Source: an uncultured Burkholderiales bacterium (GTDB lineage: Bacteria > Pseudomonadota > Gammaproteobacteria > Burkholderiales > Burkholderiaceae_C). Taken from it: a stretch of DNA of 64,000 nucleotides. The notes below the pieces were generated by a model, which saw only the letters and a program-made list of their open reading frames with translations, ran no database searches and was not told the origin of the DNA. Location: the NCBI GenBank assembly GCA_903949285.1, contig CAJAYT010000096.1, positions 1 through 64,000 on the forward strand. Reading direction: 5' to 3'. Shown in pieces: positions 8,592 to 16,841 of this stretch. Position numbers and translations under genes: made by a program. The stretch's first letter is position 1, and every line of letters starts with the position of its first letter.

Positions 8592-10094
8592 ATGCAAAAC
8601 CAACCTCCTCATCAATCTGGTCTCTTGGACAAGGTTATTCCAATTCTTGCGCTGAACGCCAATCAGACAGCGTCTGCGGGTGATCAAAAAAATAATTCTG
8701 CAGGCAAGGACGATGGGGGTGCAAGTGAATTTTTGTACAAGTCGGCTCAAAAAATATATCCCCGCTCCGTACAGGGTTTCTTTACCAGACTTCGTTGGTG
8801 TGCTGTAGTTCTAACGCAGTTAATTTTTTATGGTCTGCCTTGGCTAGAGTGGGGCCAAAGACAAGCAGTGCTATTTGATTTGGGGTCCAGGCGGTTTTAT
8901 TTGTTTGGTGTCCTTCTTTATCCTCAAGATTTTATTTACTTAACAGGCCTTTTGATCATCTGCGCCTTATCGCTATTTTTGTTCACTGCTGTTGCAGGCC
9001 GCTTGTGGTGCGGTTTCGCTTGTCCACAAACCGTTTATAGCGAAATCTTTATTTGGATTGAGCGCATGGTTGAGGGGGACCGCTCGGCGCGAATGCGCTT
9101 GGATCAAAGCCCTTTTAGCGCTCAAAAACTTTACAAAAAGACCTTAAAACAAGTGCTGTGGATCGCACTTGCTGCCTGGACGGGTTTCACATTTGTTGGC
9201 TACTTCACCCCCATCCACAAACTCAGCAGTGAGATTCTCAGCTTTCAGCTCGGTCCTTGGGAGCTGTTTTGGGTTATCTTTTACGGTTTTGCAACATACG
9301 GTAACGCTGGGTATATGCGCGAGCAGGTTTGTTTGTACATGTGCCCTTATGCTCGTTTTCAAAGCGCAATGTTTGATCACGATACCCTTATCGTCTCGTA
9401 TGATTCGGCGCGGGGTGAGACAAGGGGGGGGCGCTCCAAGCATGATGACCCTGTCCACCTAGGTCTTGGTTCGTGCGTGGATTGCACACTTTGCGTACAA
9501 GTCTGTCCAACGGGAATTGATATCCGAGACGGCCTTCAATACGAGTGTATTGGCTGCGGTGCTTGTGCGGATGTTTGCGATACAGTGATGGAAAAAATGG
9601 GCTATGCAAAAGGCTTGGTCAAGTATGTAACGCAAAATGCCTTGACCAATGGACTCTCGAACTCACAGATGTGGCGCAGAATCTTGAGGCCTAGAGTTCT
9701 TTTGTACTCAGCTTTTTTGCTGACTTTGATCTGCTTTTGGATTGGCAGTCTGAGTTTGCGAGTTCCGTTGAAATTTGACATTGTGAGAGACCGAGGGTCT
9801 TTGGCCCGTATCACTGAGCACGGAACGCTTGAGAATGTCTACAGAATCCAAATTATGAACGCGACCGAAGAAGACCAAACCTACTTACTCTCAGTCAGTG
9901 GTATTGACGGTATCTATGTTCAGTCAAACACCACTCTAAAAGTAAAGGCCACTCACTCAAGCTGGGTGCCCGTACAGGTGGATATTCCCTATGCTGGTTC
10001 TACGGTGGGTTCTCATAAAATCAAATTTGAATTAACGCCGATCAGCGCTCCTTACAGGGTTACTGAAGGTTCTGTATTCGTTGTTCCGCACTAA
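8592..10094 (+). CDS. ccoG: CcoG/RdxA/FixG, membrane iron-sulfur protein
   Basis: A polytopic inner-membrane ferredoxin-like protein required for cbb3 biogenesis; family members reduce Cu(II) for CcoN metallation. About five membrane helices are visible, with the CGFACPQTVY motif, two 4Fe-4S motifs (CVDCTLCVQVCP and CIGCGACADVC, near residues 300 and 325) and a C-terminal immunoglobulin-like FixG domain. I chose the ATG at 8592 (MQNQPPH); the frame is open from a TTG at 8571 but neither start has a good ribosome site. Confidence 0.93.
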   Translation: MQNQPPHQSGLLDKVIPILALNANQTASAGDQKNNSAGKDDGGASEFLYKSAQKIYPRSVQGFFTRLRWCAVVLTQLIFYGLPWLEWGQRQAVLFDLGSRRFYLFGVLLYPQDFIYLTGLLIICALSLFLFTAVAGRLWCGFACPQTVYSEIFIWIERMVEGDRSARMRLDQSPFSAQKLYKKTLKQVLWIALAAWTGFTFVGYFTPIHKLSSEILSFQLGPWELFWVIFYGFATYGNAGYMREQVCLYMCPYARFQSAMFDHDTLIVSYDSARGETRGGRSKHDDPVHLGLGSCVDCTLCVQVCPTGIDIRDGLQYECIGCGACADVCDTVMEKMGYAKGLVKYVTQNALTNGLSNSQMWRRILRPRVLLYSAFLLTLICFWIGSLSLRVPLKFDIVRDRGSLARITEHGTLENVYRIQIMNATEEDQTYLLSVSGIDGIYVQSNTTLKVKATHSSWVPVQVDIPYAGSTVGSHKIKFELTPISAPYRVTEGSVFVVPH

Positions 10095-10110
10095 TAGTAA
10101 TGGAGACAGT

Positions 10111-10479
10111 ATGACGACAAAGACGTTATCAAGCGGTATTCACTCCGCCGCCCCCCCAAGCTGGTGGAAGTACGGTTATGTTTGGCTGGTGATCGCAGGG
10201 CCCCTGATCGTCGTGGTTGCTGCTATTTTCACGGCTGTGCTGGCGTTTAACAGCAACGACGTTATCGTCTCGGACAATGATCCTAAAACTGCGGCGCTTG
10301 CTAACTATAGAAGTCTCGTGCCCGCACAAACTGCAAGCTATCACGCCGCGACTCCAGATGCTGGAATGCTCGCTGCACGGGCGCACGCTGCTAGCGGGGC
10401 AGCGCCGCAGTCCTCTGGGGCACATAATCCTCAGTCGCCTGCATCTGGCGCATCAAATGCGAGGGAGCCCATTCAATGA
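10111..10479 (+). CDS. ccoH: CcoH/FixH-like membrane protein
   Basis: A 122-residue protein with one strong N-terminal membrane helix after the motif PPSWWKYGYVWLVIAGP, the usual start of betaproteobacterial FixH/CcoH. CcoH interacts with CcoN and aids complex assembly. The C-terminal half is Ala/Ser/Gly-rich and probably disordered. ATG 10111 is chosen because GGAGA lies just upstream; the frame is open from 10081, overlapping ccoG. Confidence 0.8.
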   Translation: MTTKTLSSGIHSAAPPSWWKYGYVWLVIAGPLIVVVAAIFTAVLAFNSNDVIVSDNDPKTAALANYRSLVPAQTASYHAATPDAGMLAARAHAASGAAPQSSGAHNPQSPASGASNAREPIQ

Positions 10480-10781
10480 GCAACATAATACGCGACCAAC
10501 GATTGATGTGGATTTTGTGGCCATCGTTTCTAATGGCATGTGTTTTCGAGTTATTTGTATTTGCGCTGATAGATCCCGAGGCCATGGAGTTTATGGGCCA
10601 ACCCATTGAGTATTCTCGCCATGCAGTCTACTCAGTGACTTTTTTCTTTTTTTGGTTGCTGACCGGCACGTCAAGCGCTTTGACAACTCTTTTGTCTCGC
10701 TCGCCTTTTGAAGTCAACCGTTGCCCATACGAGGTCAGTGAGCGACCTGCGGTTTGTTCAAAAGAGCAATGTGACTGTTAA
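10476..10781 (+). CDS. Small membrane protein of the cco locus
   Basis: A 101-residue protein overlapping the ccoH stop by 4 bases (ATGA), so the two are translationally coupled. Two membrane helices are visible (about 11-30 and 47-68), and the soluble tail is Cys-containing (RCPYEV, VCSKEQCDC). I know no function for it. Position at the end of the cco cluster suggests a role in oxidase assembly or copper or redox handling, which is inference. Confidence 0.75.
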   Translation: MSNIIRDQRLMWILWPSFLMACVFELFVFALIDPEAMEFMGQPIEYSRHAVYSVTFFFFWLLTGTSSALTTLLSRSPFEVNRCPYEVSERPAVCSKEQCDC

Positions 10782-10856
10782 GCTCTTTACACATCCCAGT
10801 GAATGACTGGAGCTGGGAGGTCAGTGCGGCAGCTGGTGTATTGAAACACTCATTGC

Positions 10857-11597
10857 CTAGATGCACTTGTCCTGAGAGTTAACGATCTGTTTTAAAGCGT
10901 CGGGTTTCATAATTTTTAAATTACGCTGCTTGACATCAATAATTCCGTCCTCGGCGAATTTAGAGAACGCACGACTGACAGTTTCAAGCTTAAGGCCCAG
11001 AAAACTACCGATCTCCTCTCTTGTCATTCTAAGGACCAACTCTGTCTGGGAGAATCCTCTGGCGTGCAGACGTTGAACCAAGTTCAGCAAGAAAGCGGCT
11101 AGGCGTTCCTCAGCCTTCATACTGCCTAGGAGCAGGATGACACTGTTTTCTCGCACGATCTCACGGCTCATCATCTTATGAACATGGTGCTGCAGGCTTT
11201 TCACTTCAAGCGAGAGTTGCTCAATTTTCTCAAAGGGCATGACGCAGACCTCAGCATCCTCGAGCGCTATCGCATCACAGGCATGGTGATCGTTCACAAT
11301 GCCGTCAAGTCCCATAATCTCACCCGCCATTTGAAACCCAGAGACTTGGTCGCGTCCATCCTCAGTAGTGACGGAGGTTTTAAAGAAACCGGTTCTGATG
11401 GCGTAAATAGATTTAAAGGGTGAACCACTGTGGAACAAAAATTCCCCTTTCTTAACCTTTTTCCTGGCCGCTACCAATTGATCGATACGGTCTAAATCAT
11501 GGTCACTAAGACCCATTGGCATACAAAGCTCACGCAGATTGCAGTTTGAGCAAGCAACTTTAATGGCTGTAGGTGTAATTGGAATCATAGATATCAT
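10857..11597 (-). CDS. fnr: FNR-type oxygen-sensing transcription regulator
   Basis: A CRP/FNR regulator of 246 residues. Near the N-terminus is CSNCNLRELC, giving three of the four 4Fe-4S ligands; the fourth is probably the Cys in HHACDAI (about residue 110). The cyclic-nucleotide-like fold is followed by the dimer helix and a helix-turn-helix whose recognition segment LETVSRAF has the E-x2-SR pattern of FNR, which reads TTGAT half-sites. Six such sites lie in this window. The gene is divergent from hemN, with a near-consensus box in the shared promoter region, suggesting autoregulation. Confidence 0.95.
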   Translation of the reverse strand: MISMIPITPTAIKVACSNCNLRELCMPMGLSDHDLDRIDQLVAARKKVKKGEFLFHSGSPFKSIYAIRTGFFKTSVTTEDGRDQVSGFQMAGEIMGLDGIVNDHHACDAIALEDAEVCVMPFEKIEQLSLEVKSLQHHVHKMMSREIVRENSVILLLGSMKAEERLAAFLLNLVQRLHARGFSQTELVLRMTREEIGSFLGLKLETVSRAFSKFAEDGIIDVKQRNLKIMKPDALKQIVNSQDKCI

Positions 11598-11628
11598 TAT
11601 AAGATCTTTGGGAAAATCCTTTATCGGT

Positions 11629-11642
11629 TTGATTTACCTCAA
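11629..11642. promoter_or_regulatory. FNR box between fnr and hemN
   Basis: TTGATTTACCTCAA matches the FNR consensus except for one base in the second half-site. The centre is 70 bases upstream of hemN and 38 bases upstream of fnr. At -41.5, hemN transcription would begin near 11677. For fnr the site would overlap the promoter and could repress it. Confidence 0.65.
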
Positions 11643-11705
11643 CAAAAACCCCTAGTAAATAGGGCACATTAGGGGCGATATTTACAAATACTACGAGTCA
11701 AACCT

Positions 11706-13088
11706 ATGCAACAAGTCACGGCTGAACTATTGGAGCGTTTTGACGTTCCTGGGCCCAGGTATACCTCCTATCCCACTGCTGATCGGTTCGTAGAGGCATA
11801 CGGGCCAACGCAGTATGCCCAGTGCCTTGAGCAGCGCAGAGGGGGCCTTGGATCTAGGGCATTACCTCTCTCAGTCTACATCCACATCCCCTTTTGTGAC
11901 TCCCTATGTTACTACTGTGCTTGTAACAAAATTATTACAAAGCGGTACGCCAAGGCGCTCAGTTATCTTGAACTCCTTGAGCGAGAAATTGAGCTCCACG
12001 CGAATGCATTTGGCACCCGCCAACAAGTCTCCCAGCTTCATTTGGGAGGGGGGACGCCGACGTTTTTGAAGGACCAAGAGCTCACCACATTAATGAAGGC
12101 GTTGGAGAGGGCTTTTGAGTTCACCCCTGGGTGTGAGCGCTCTATCGAGGTCGATCCACGCACTGTGACACCTGAGAGACTAAGGTTCTTGAGAGCCTCG
12201 GGATTTAACCGCATTAGCTTTGGCGTTCAAGACTTTAACGAAGGTGTGCAAAAGGCTGTGCACCGCATTCAGTCTGTTCAAGAGGTCACAGAGCTCGTTG
12301 AGTCCAGTCGCAGTCTTGGGTTTGAGTCAATCAATTTGGATTTGATTTACGGCCTTCCCAAGCAAACCCCGAGCTCCTTTGAGCGAACACTCGAACAAGT
12401 TATCGCCATCAGTCCCGACAGAATTGCACTATACGCCTACGCACATTTACCCGCTCGCTTTAAGCCTCAGCGGCGTATCCATGAAAGCGAGTTGCCCTCG
12501 GCAACCTCCAAGATCTTTATGCTTGCACGTGCCATGCAGCAATTGGCGGACGCGGGCTACATTTATATCGGTATGGATCACTTTGCAAAGAGCACCGATA
12601 GTTTGGCTATCTCCAAACGACGGGGCACTTTGCACCGAAATTTCCAGGGCTATACCGTTCAGCCCGACGGGGATTTGATTGGTCTGGGGGTCTCAGCGAT
12701 AGGCCGGGTGGGCGCCAGTTACAGCCAAAATGCAAAAGATCTGGACAGTTACAGCGATTTACTTGAACAGGGTAAATTCCCCGTTGTGAGGGGTTTGACC
12801 CTCAGTCGTGACGATCTCCTCAGACGAACAGTCATCATGGCTTTGATGTGCCAAGGAGTGCTCAGCTTTGATGATGTCGAGCAAACTTACCTAATTGACT
12901 TCAAACCTTATTTTGCAAACGAGTTAAAACAACTGGAATTACTGCAAGACGATGGACTCGTTAAAATAGATGCAACGGGAATCGAAGTTACATCCAAGGG
13001 GTGGTTTTTTGTGAGGGGTGTGGCTATGGTTTTTGACAAGTACCTCACCCTACAAGAAAACCGGGCGCGCTTTTCTAAGATTATTTAG
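11706..13088 (+). CDS. hemN: Oxygen-independent coproporphyrinogen III oxidase
   Basis: A radical-SAM enzyme that decarboxylates coproporphyrinogen III to protoporphyrinogen IX without O2, supplying haem for the cbb3 oxidase under low oxygen. At 460 residues it is full length. It starts with the HemN-typical VPRYTSYPTA-like segment (GPRYTSYPTADRF) and has the cluster motif CDSLCYYCAC (CX3CX2C plus the extra Cys). The LHLGGGTPTFL and SFGVQDF motifs follow. It overlaps the next gene by one base. Confidence 0.96.
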   Translation: MQQVTAELLERFDVPGPRYTSYPTADRFVEAYGPTQYAQCLEQRRGGLGSRALPLSVYIHIPFCDSLCYYCACNKIITKRYAKALSYLELLEREIELHANAFGTRQQVSQLHLGGGTPTFLKDQELTTLMKALERAFEFTPGCERSIEVDPRTVTPERLRFLRASGFNRISFGVQDFNEGVQKAVHRIQSVQEVTELVESSRSLGFESINLDLIYGLPKQTPSSFERTLEQVIAISPDRIALYAYAHLPARFKPQRRIHESELPSATSKIFMLARAMQQLADAGYIYIGMDHFAKSTDSLAISKRRGTLHRNFQGYTVQPDGDLIGLGVSAIGRVGASYSQNAKDLDSYSDLLEQGKFPVVRGLTLSRDDLLRRTVIMALMCQGVLSFDDVEQTYLIDFKPYFANELKQLELLQDDGLVKIDATGIEVTSKGWFFVRGVAMVFDKYLTLQENRARFSKII

Positions 13089-13867
13089 TGAACACATCTT
13101 TGCTATTGACAGCATTCTTGATGGGCCTCTTTGGAGGCCCACACTGTTTGGCCATGTGCGGTGCAACATGTGTGGGTCTGGGTCGGGCCAGTGGTTTGAG
13201 GGGGCCAGTGTCTGTTTTGGAATTCCAGTTGGGGCGTATCTTGGGTTATTCCACTTTGGGTGCAATTGGGGCTTTCTCAGTGCAAGGGGTTGGCTGGTTG
13301 AGTATTCACAGCTCCCTTTTTAGACCCGTTTGGGGGCTCTTTCACGTATCGGCATTGCTGATCGGACTGGTGCTCGTTTGGCGCGCCGAGCAGCCTTTGT
13401 GGTTAGACACCTTTGCCAAAGATATATGGCGCAAAGTTGCATGCCTAGGCGGTGTGAGTTCATTGCCCCTGACTCGTTTGGGCCCAATAGTCTTGGGGAT
13501 TTTGTGGGCTTTGCTACCCTGCGGCCTTCTATATTCCGCTCTTTGGGTGGCCGCATTGAGTGCCAACCCCATAGAAGGTGCATTGGTCATGTCCGCATTT
13601 GCCTTGGGCAGTGCTCTGGTTTTGACGACTGGACCTTACCTATGGCGGATGCTCAAATCAGTTGACCAAATTCATGCGATTAACTTTAAACGCCCCAAAG
13701 GATCTAAATTAGATGCTGAACAACCCGAGTCTTACGTATCTTCTGAGTCCATGCAAGGCTCGTGGGGTGTGCGTTTAGCAGGCGCAGCGCTCGTAACGGT
13801 GTCCGCATTTGCCCTTTGGCATGGCCTGGTTCAAAATCAGGCGCCCTGGTGTGTCAGTAATGGGTAG
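13088..13867 (+). CDS. TauE/SafE-like (UreH-type) membrane protein
   Basis: A polytopic membrane protein of 259 residues with about six helices and the conserved N-terminal motif FGGPHCLAMCGATC. Relatives are found beside cbb3 and cytochrome biogenesis genes and are annotated as sulfite-exporter or urease-accessory-like; a copper or metal transport role is often proposed. It starts at a GTG that shares its first base with the hemN stop (TAGTG), so translation is coupled. A Gly/Ser-poor loop near residues 195-220 separates the last helices. Confidence 0.82.
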   Translation: MNTSLLLTAFLMGLFGGPHCLAMCGATCVGLGRASGLRGPVSVLEFQLGRILGYSTLGAIGAFSVQGVGWLSIHSSLFRPVWGLFHVSALLIGLVLVWRAEQPLWLDTFAKDIWRKVACLGGVSSLPLTRLGPIVLGILWALLPCGLLYSALWVAALSANPIEGALVMSAFALGSALVLTTGPYLWRMLKSVDQIHAINFKRPKGSKLDAEQPESYVSSESMQGSWGVRLAGAALVTVSAFALWHGLVQNQAPWCVSNG

Positions 13868-14334
13868 TTGATCGTAAATATGTGTTACTTGAAGACTTTG
13901 ATTTTCAAGCTCTTTTAAGAGTTTAATCGTCCTGATCGCCAATCTCATTCTCATTGAGATGAGTAGATAGTCCATTTGAGTATCGATAATTAATTCTAAA
14001 TCATTCTTTTTTAACTCTGAGGTTAGGTTTCACTGACCAAAGGGTGGTATTTGGACATGGCGGATAAGCAGCCACCTCAGTTGGCAAAGCATCTTCAGTT
14101 AGCCTCACAACACCTATAGATTTGAAAAATGACAGTATTGTCATAAATGCCGGGCTACGCTTGGAGCTCGCAGTTCTAAAATTTCCAGTGCCTTTTTGTC
14201 AAGAGAAAACTTACCTCAAGGCAATGAGCTTTCACAGGGTGTGTGGTTGGAAATAATTTTTGCCTTGAGCGTTTGAAGCTCGCAAATGCATTGCCAGCAC
14301 AAACGCCAACAACTTTTGGACACTTCAATTTAAT
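13868..14334. other. 467-base gene-free stretch
   Basis: No convincing gene. A weak leftward open frame overlaps the next gene and lacks a ribosome site. There are two inverted repeats: ATCTCA...TGAGAT (13942-13960) and ATGACAGTATTGTCAT (14129-14144). The stretch is AT-rich and probably holds the promoter of the winged-helix gene. Confidence 0.5.
14129..14144. promoter_or_regulatory. Perfect 16-bp palindrome, possible operator
   Basis: ATGACA-GTAT-TGTCAT is a perfect inverted repeat with a 4-base spacer, about 190 bases upstream of the winged-helix gene. The symmetry suits a dimeric regulator, possibly that protein itself. The TTGAT core of FNR is absent. Confidence 0.35.
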
Positions 14335-14673
14335 ATGATTCCGCAAAATCCTTACATAAAATTTCTGGCCGCTTATCACGAACTAGATGACGGTGAGTCA
14401 AGCGCACTGGACCTAGTGGGCGAGAAATTACTAGGATATATTGCCGTCCAGTATTCAAAAGAACTGACACTAACGGTGACAGAATGCATGCGAATCAAAA
14501 GCGTCGCTTCCCCCGCAACCATTCACCGAAAGATAACTGAGTTGATTCAAGACGGCTGGATTAGCACCCTGTTTGAAGGTGACAAACGAAGAACTAAATA
14601 CTTGGCACCAACTCCCAAAGCTGTAAAGTATTTTGAAAAAGTTTCTAAATTAATGATTAAATCTGCAGTTTGA
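14335..14673 (+). CDS. Small winged-helix DNA-binding protein, MarR-like
   Basis: A 112-residue protein with a helix-turn-helix around ASPATIHRKITELIQDGWI (residues 57-75) and a wing containing EGDKRRTKYLAPTPKA, typical of MarR-type or related winged-helix regulators. The N-terminal part is helical and may dimerise. It stands alone, flanked by non-coding sequence on the left and arfB on the right, so its target is unknown. The ribosome site is weak, and the exact start is not certain. Confidence 0.65.
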   Translation: MIPQNPYIKFLAAYHELDDGESSALDLVGEKLLGYIAVQYSKELTLTVTECMRIKSVASPATIHRKITELIQDGWISTLFEGDKRRTKYLAPTPKAVKYFEKVSKLMIKSAV

Positions 14674-14816
14674 AACCAACGGTTTAATGGGTTGCAGCCC
14701 ATTTGTATTGGGAGTGTTTGGGCTGAGTCTGCGAGTCATCCACAAGTGTCCTCGTGTGGTACGCTAGTGAGCATTGCAATGGGTCTTGCAGCTCTAGTAA
14801 TTGATCTCCCTGCTCC

Positions 14817-15242
14817 ATGTCAGAATCCCTACACCAACTGTTGATTGATCTGAGTGAGGTCGAGATCACTGCCGTTAGAGCTCAAGGGGCGGGAGGGCAA
14901 AATATCAATAAAGTATCTAATGCAGTTCACCTGCGTTTTGATATTTGCGCATCCTCATTGCGATCTGAAGTCAAAGAGCGTTTACTGTTGCTGCGGGACA
15001 ACCGTATTAATGGTGATGGGGTAGTCATCATCAAGGCACAAGAATTTAGTTCCTTGGAGCGAAACCGAACGCAGGCTCTGCAAAGACTCCAGTCTTTAGT
15101 GGCAAAAGTGGTGCATCCTCCCAAAGTCCGACGCCCCACTAAGCCCACCAAATCTTCAGTAAGGAAAAGACTCCAAGTAAAGTCCGAGCGCGCTCAGATC
15201 AAGTCACAGCGTTCCCACAAAGGTAGCAAGGCGTTGGACTGA
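14817..15242 (+). CDS. arfB: Alternative ribosome-rescue factor ArfB (peptidyl-tRNA hydrolase)
   Basis: It releases nascent peptides from ribosomes stalled on truncated mRNA. The catalytic GGQ is in the motif RAQGAGGQNINKVSNAVHLRFD (residues about 21-42), and the basic C-terminal tail (PTKPTKSSVRKRLQVKSERA) is the part that enters the empty mRNA channel in this family. 141 residues is the usual length. It converges with the chromate-type transporter genes. Confidence 0.93.
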   Translation: MSESLHQLLIDLSEVEITAVRAQGAGGQNINKVSNAVHLRFDICASSLRSEVKERLLLLRDNRINGDGVVIIKAQEFSSLERNRTQALQRLQSLVAKVVHPPKVRRPTKPTKSSVRKRLQVKSERAQIKSQRSHKGSKALD

Positions 15243-15256
15243 TTTGTACCCGGTGA

Positions 15257-15883
15257 TTACATAATCCCCAAGGCTCCTAAAAGAGCACCCAGTGCAAGTA
15301 ACCAAAGCAGGTGAATTCTGGTTTTCCAGACCAACAAGGCGGTGACAATCGTCAACCCCCAAGACGCAATCAGCGTGCTGCTAGCGGAGTCGGTGTGCTG
15401 ACCCCTTTGTAAGAGCCACCCGGTCGAGAGCATCAGTCCAATGACAATGGGTGCTAGTCCAGATTTAAAGGCACGAACAAAGGGTCGCTGACTATTTTTG
15501 TGACCCCACTGCGAGACTTGGTACATCATGACCGAAGAAGGTAAAACAATCGCGACCATACAAAGAAGTGCGCCAAAGAGTCCCCAGCACCAAGCAGTCC
15601 AACCAGCCTGAATTCCGCCTGCGCTATTGAGCCCAATATTCCACCCCATCAACGAGACAAATAACACATTAGGTCCGGGTGCAACTTGGGCAAGCGTGAT
15701 GGAGGAGCTAAATTGCAAGTCACTTAGCATGTGGTTTTCAACCACCAAGTACCTGTGCATGTCGGGGGCTGCTGAGATCGCCCCGCCAACGGATAAAAAT
15801 GAGAGGACACAAAAGTGCATAAACAAATGCGCCCAGTCAATAGCCGTCATCGTAATCGAGTTTAAGGTGTCAAATGCACTCAT
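15257..15883 (-). CDS. Chromate-family (CHR) transporter, second half
   Basis: One CHR domain of 208 residues with about six membrane helices. The conserved signature is seen as FLSVGGAISAAP and VAPGPNVLFVSLMGW. CHR proteins work either as a long fused protein or as two short subunits in opposite orientation; here the partner is the upstream gene, whose end it overlaps by 4 bases (ATGA). The pair may export chromate or exchange another anion such as sulfate; the substrate cannot be read from the sequence. Confidence 0.88.
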   Translation of the reverse strand: MSAFDTLNSITMTAIDWAHLFMHFCVLSFLSVGGAISAAPDMHRYLVVENHMLSDLQFSSSITLAQVAPGPNVLFVSLMGWNIGLNSAGGIQAGWTAWCWGLFGALLCMVAIVLPSSVMMYQVSQWGHKNSQRPFVRAFKSGLAPIVIGLMLSTGWLLQRGQHTDSASSTLIASWGLTIVTALLVWKTRIHLLWLLALGALLGALGIM

Positions 15884-16554
15884 GCGCGCTCCTTGATCTC
15901 ATCGGCTCTTTGCCGCGTCAAATCTAGAGCAAGCGTTTTACGGTAAGCGACAACACAAGACGCCCCACCTAGCACCAGCAGCACATAAAGAAGAGGGATC
16001 TGAAGGAGAGCAACTGCGCTAAAGGTGAGAACTGCAAACACAGCGCTCCAAAAAATACCAATTGGATTTTTAGACAGTGCACTGGTCATTTTCAGCGCCG
16101 TTGCAATAATAAGCCCAGCAACCACTGAATTCATTCCTCTCAAAGCGGACTGGACCCAAGGTTGGTCGGATACGCCGCTGTAAAGAGCCGCTAAAACCAG
16201 CAGTATCAAAAGCGGGAACGTTAATAATCCTGCCAAAGCAATGAGCGCACCGCTTGGGCCAAAAGTACGTTGGCCGATCATCACTCCTAAATTAACCACA
16301 TTAGGGCCAGGCAGAATCTGCGCAACTGACCACTGTTCAACAAACTCTTCATTGGTCAGCCATTTTTTTCTCTCGACCAACTCTCGTTGCACCACTGCCA
16401 GCACTCCACCAAAGCCTTGCAAAGCGAGGACTGTGAGTGAGATGAATAAATCCGCTCTAGATTTTGGCCCAGGCTTGCCACTGTGCGCTGAGTGCGCTGA
16501 GTGCGCTGACTGCGATGGGTCTTGTGATTCGTTAAGTGGTGTGGGAGTTGACAT
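15880..16554 (-). CDS. Chromate-family (CHR) transporter, first half
   Basis: One CHR domain of 224 residues. The signature is seen as ALQGFGGVLAVVQRELVE, then ILPGPNVVNLGVMIG, with six predicted helices. It is the first gene of a two-subunit short-CHR pair. Its N-terminus contains a HSAHSAHS repeat produced by three 9-base direct repeats (16483-16509), a likely slippage site that would change length without breaking the frame. Confidence 0.88.
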   Translation of the reverse strand: MSTPTPLNESQDPSQSAHSAHSAHSGKPGPKSRADLFISLTVLALQGFGGVLAVVQRELVERKKWLTNEEFVEQWSVAQILPGPNVVNLGVMIGQRTFGPSGALIALAGLLTFPLLILLVLAALYSGVSDQPWVQSALRGMNSVVAGLIIATALKMTSALSKNPIGIFWSAVFAVLTFSAVALLQIPLLYVLLVLGGASCVVAYRKTLALDLTRQRADEIKERA

Positions 16555-16841
16555 GCCTCAAAGATACCTGGATGTTTTTGTTTCAATGCTGAAGGGGGGG
16601 GAGTGGTCTGTTTGAATTGCTTTAGGTTGTGCAAAACTTGGGAAACTTTTTTTAATTCTAACGCCCATCAAGGCTCTAAATTCCTATATTTTCTATGACA
16701 GCGCTGATCTGGATACGAGCGAGGGTTGTCCGGTTCAGGCCCAAGTCAAAGAACTGGCTTGTTGTGCTTCAAACGAAGATCCCGCTACAACCGGCGTACA
16801 AATAACCCTTCTGTTAACTGTAAAGGGGGGGGAGCATTAGA

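Noticed and set aside
14176..14379. Leftward open frame overlapping the winged-helix gene
   Set aside because: No ribosome site or recognisable family, and it overlaps a better-supported gene.
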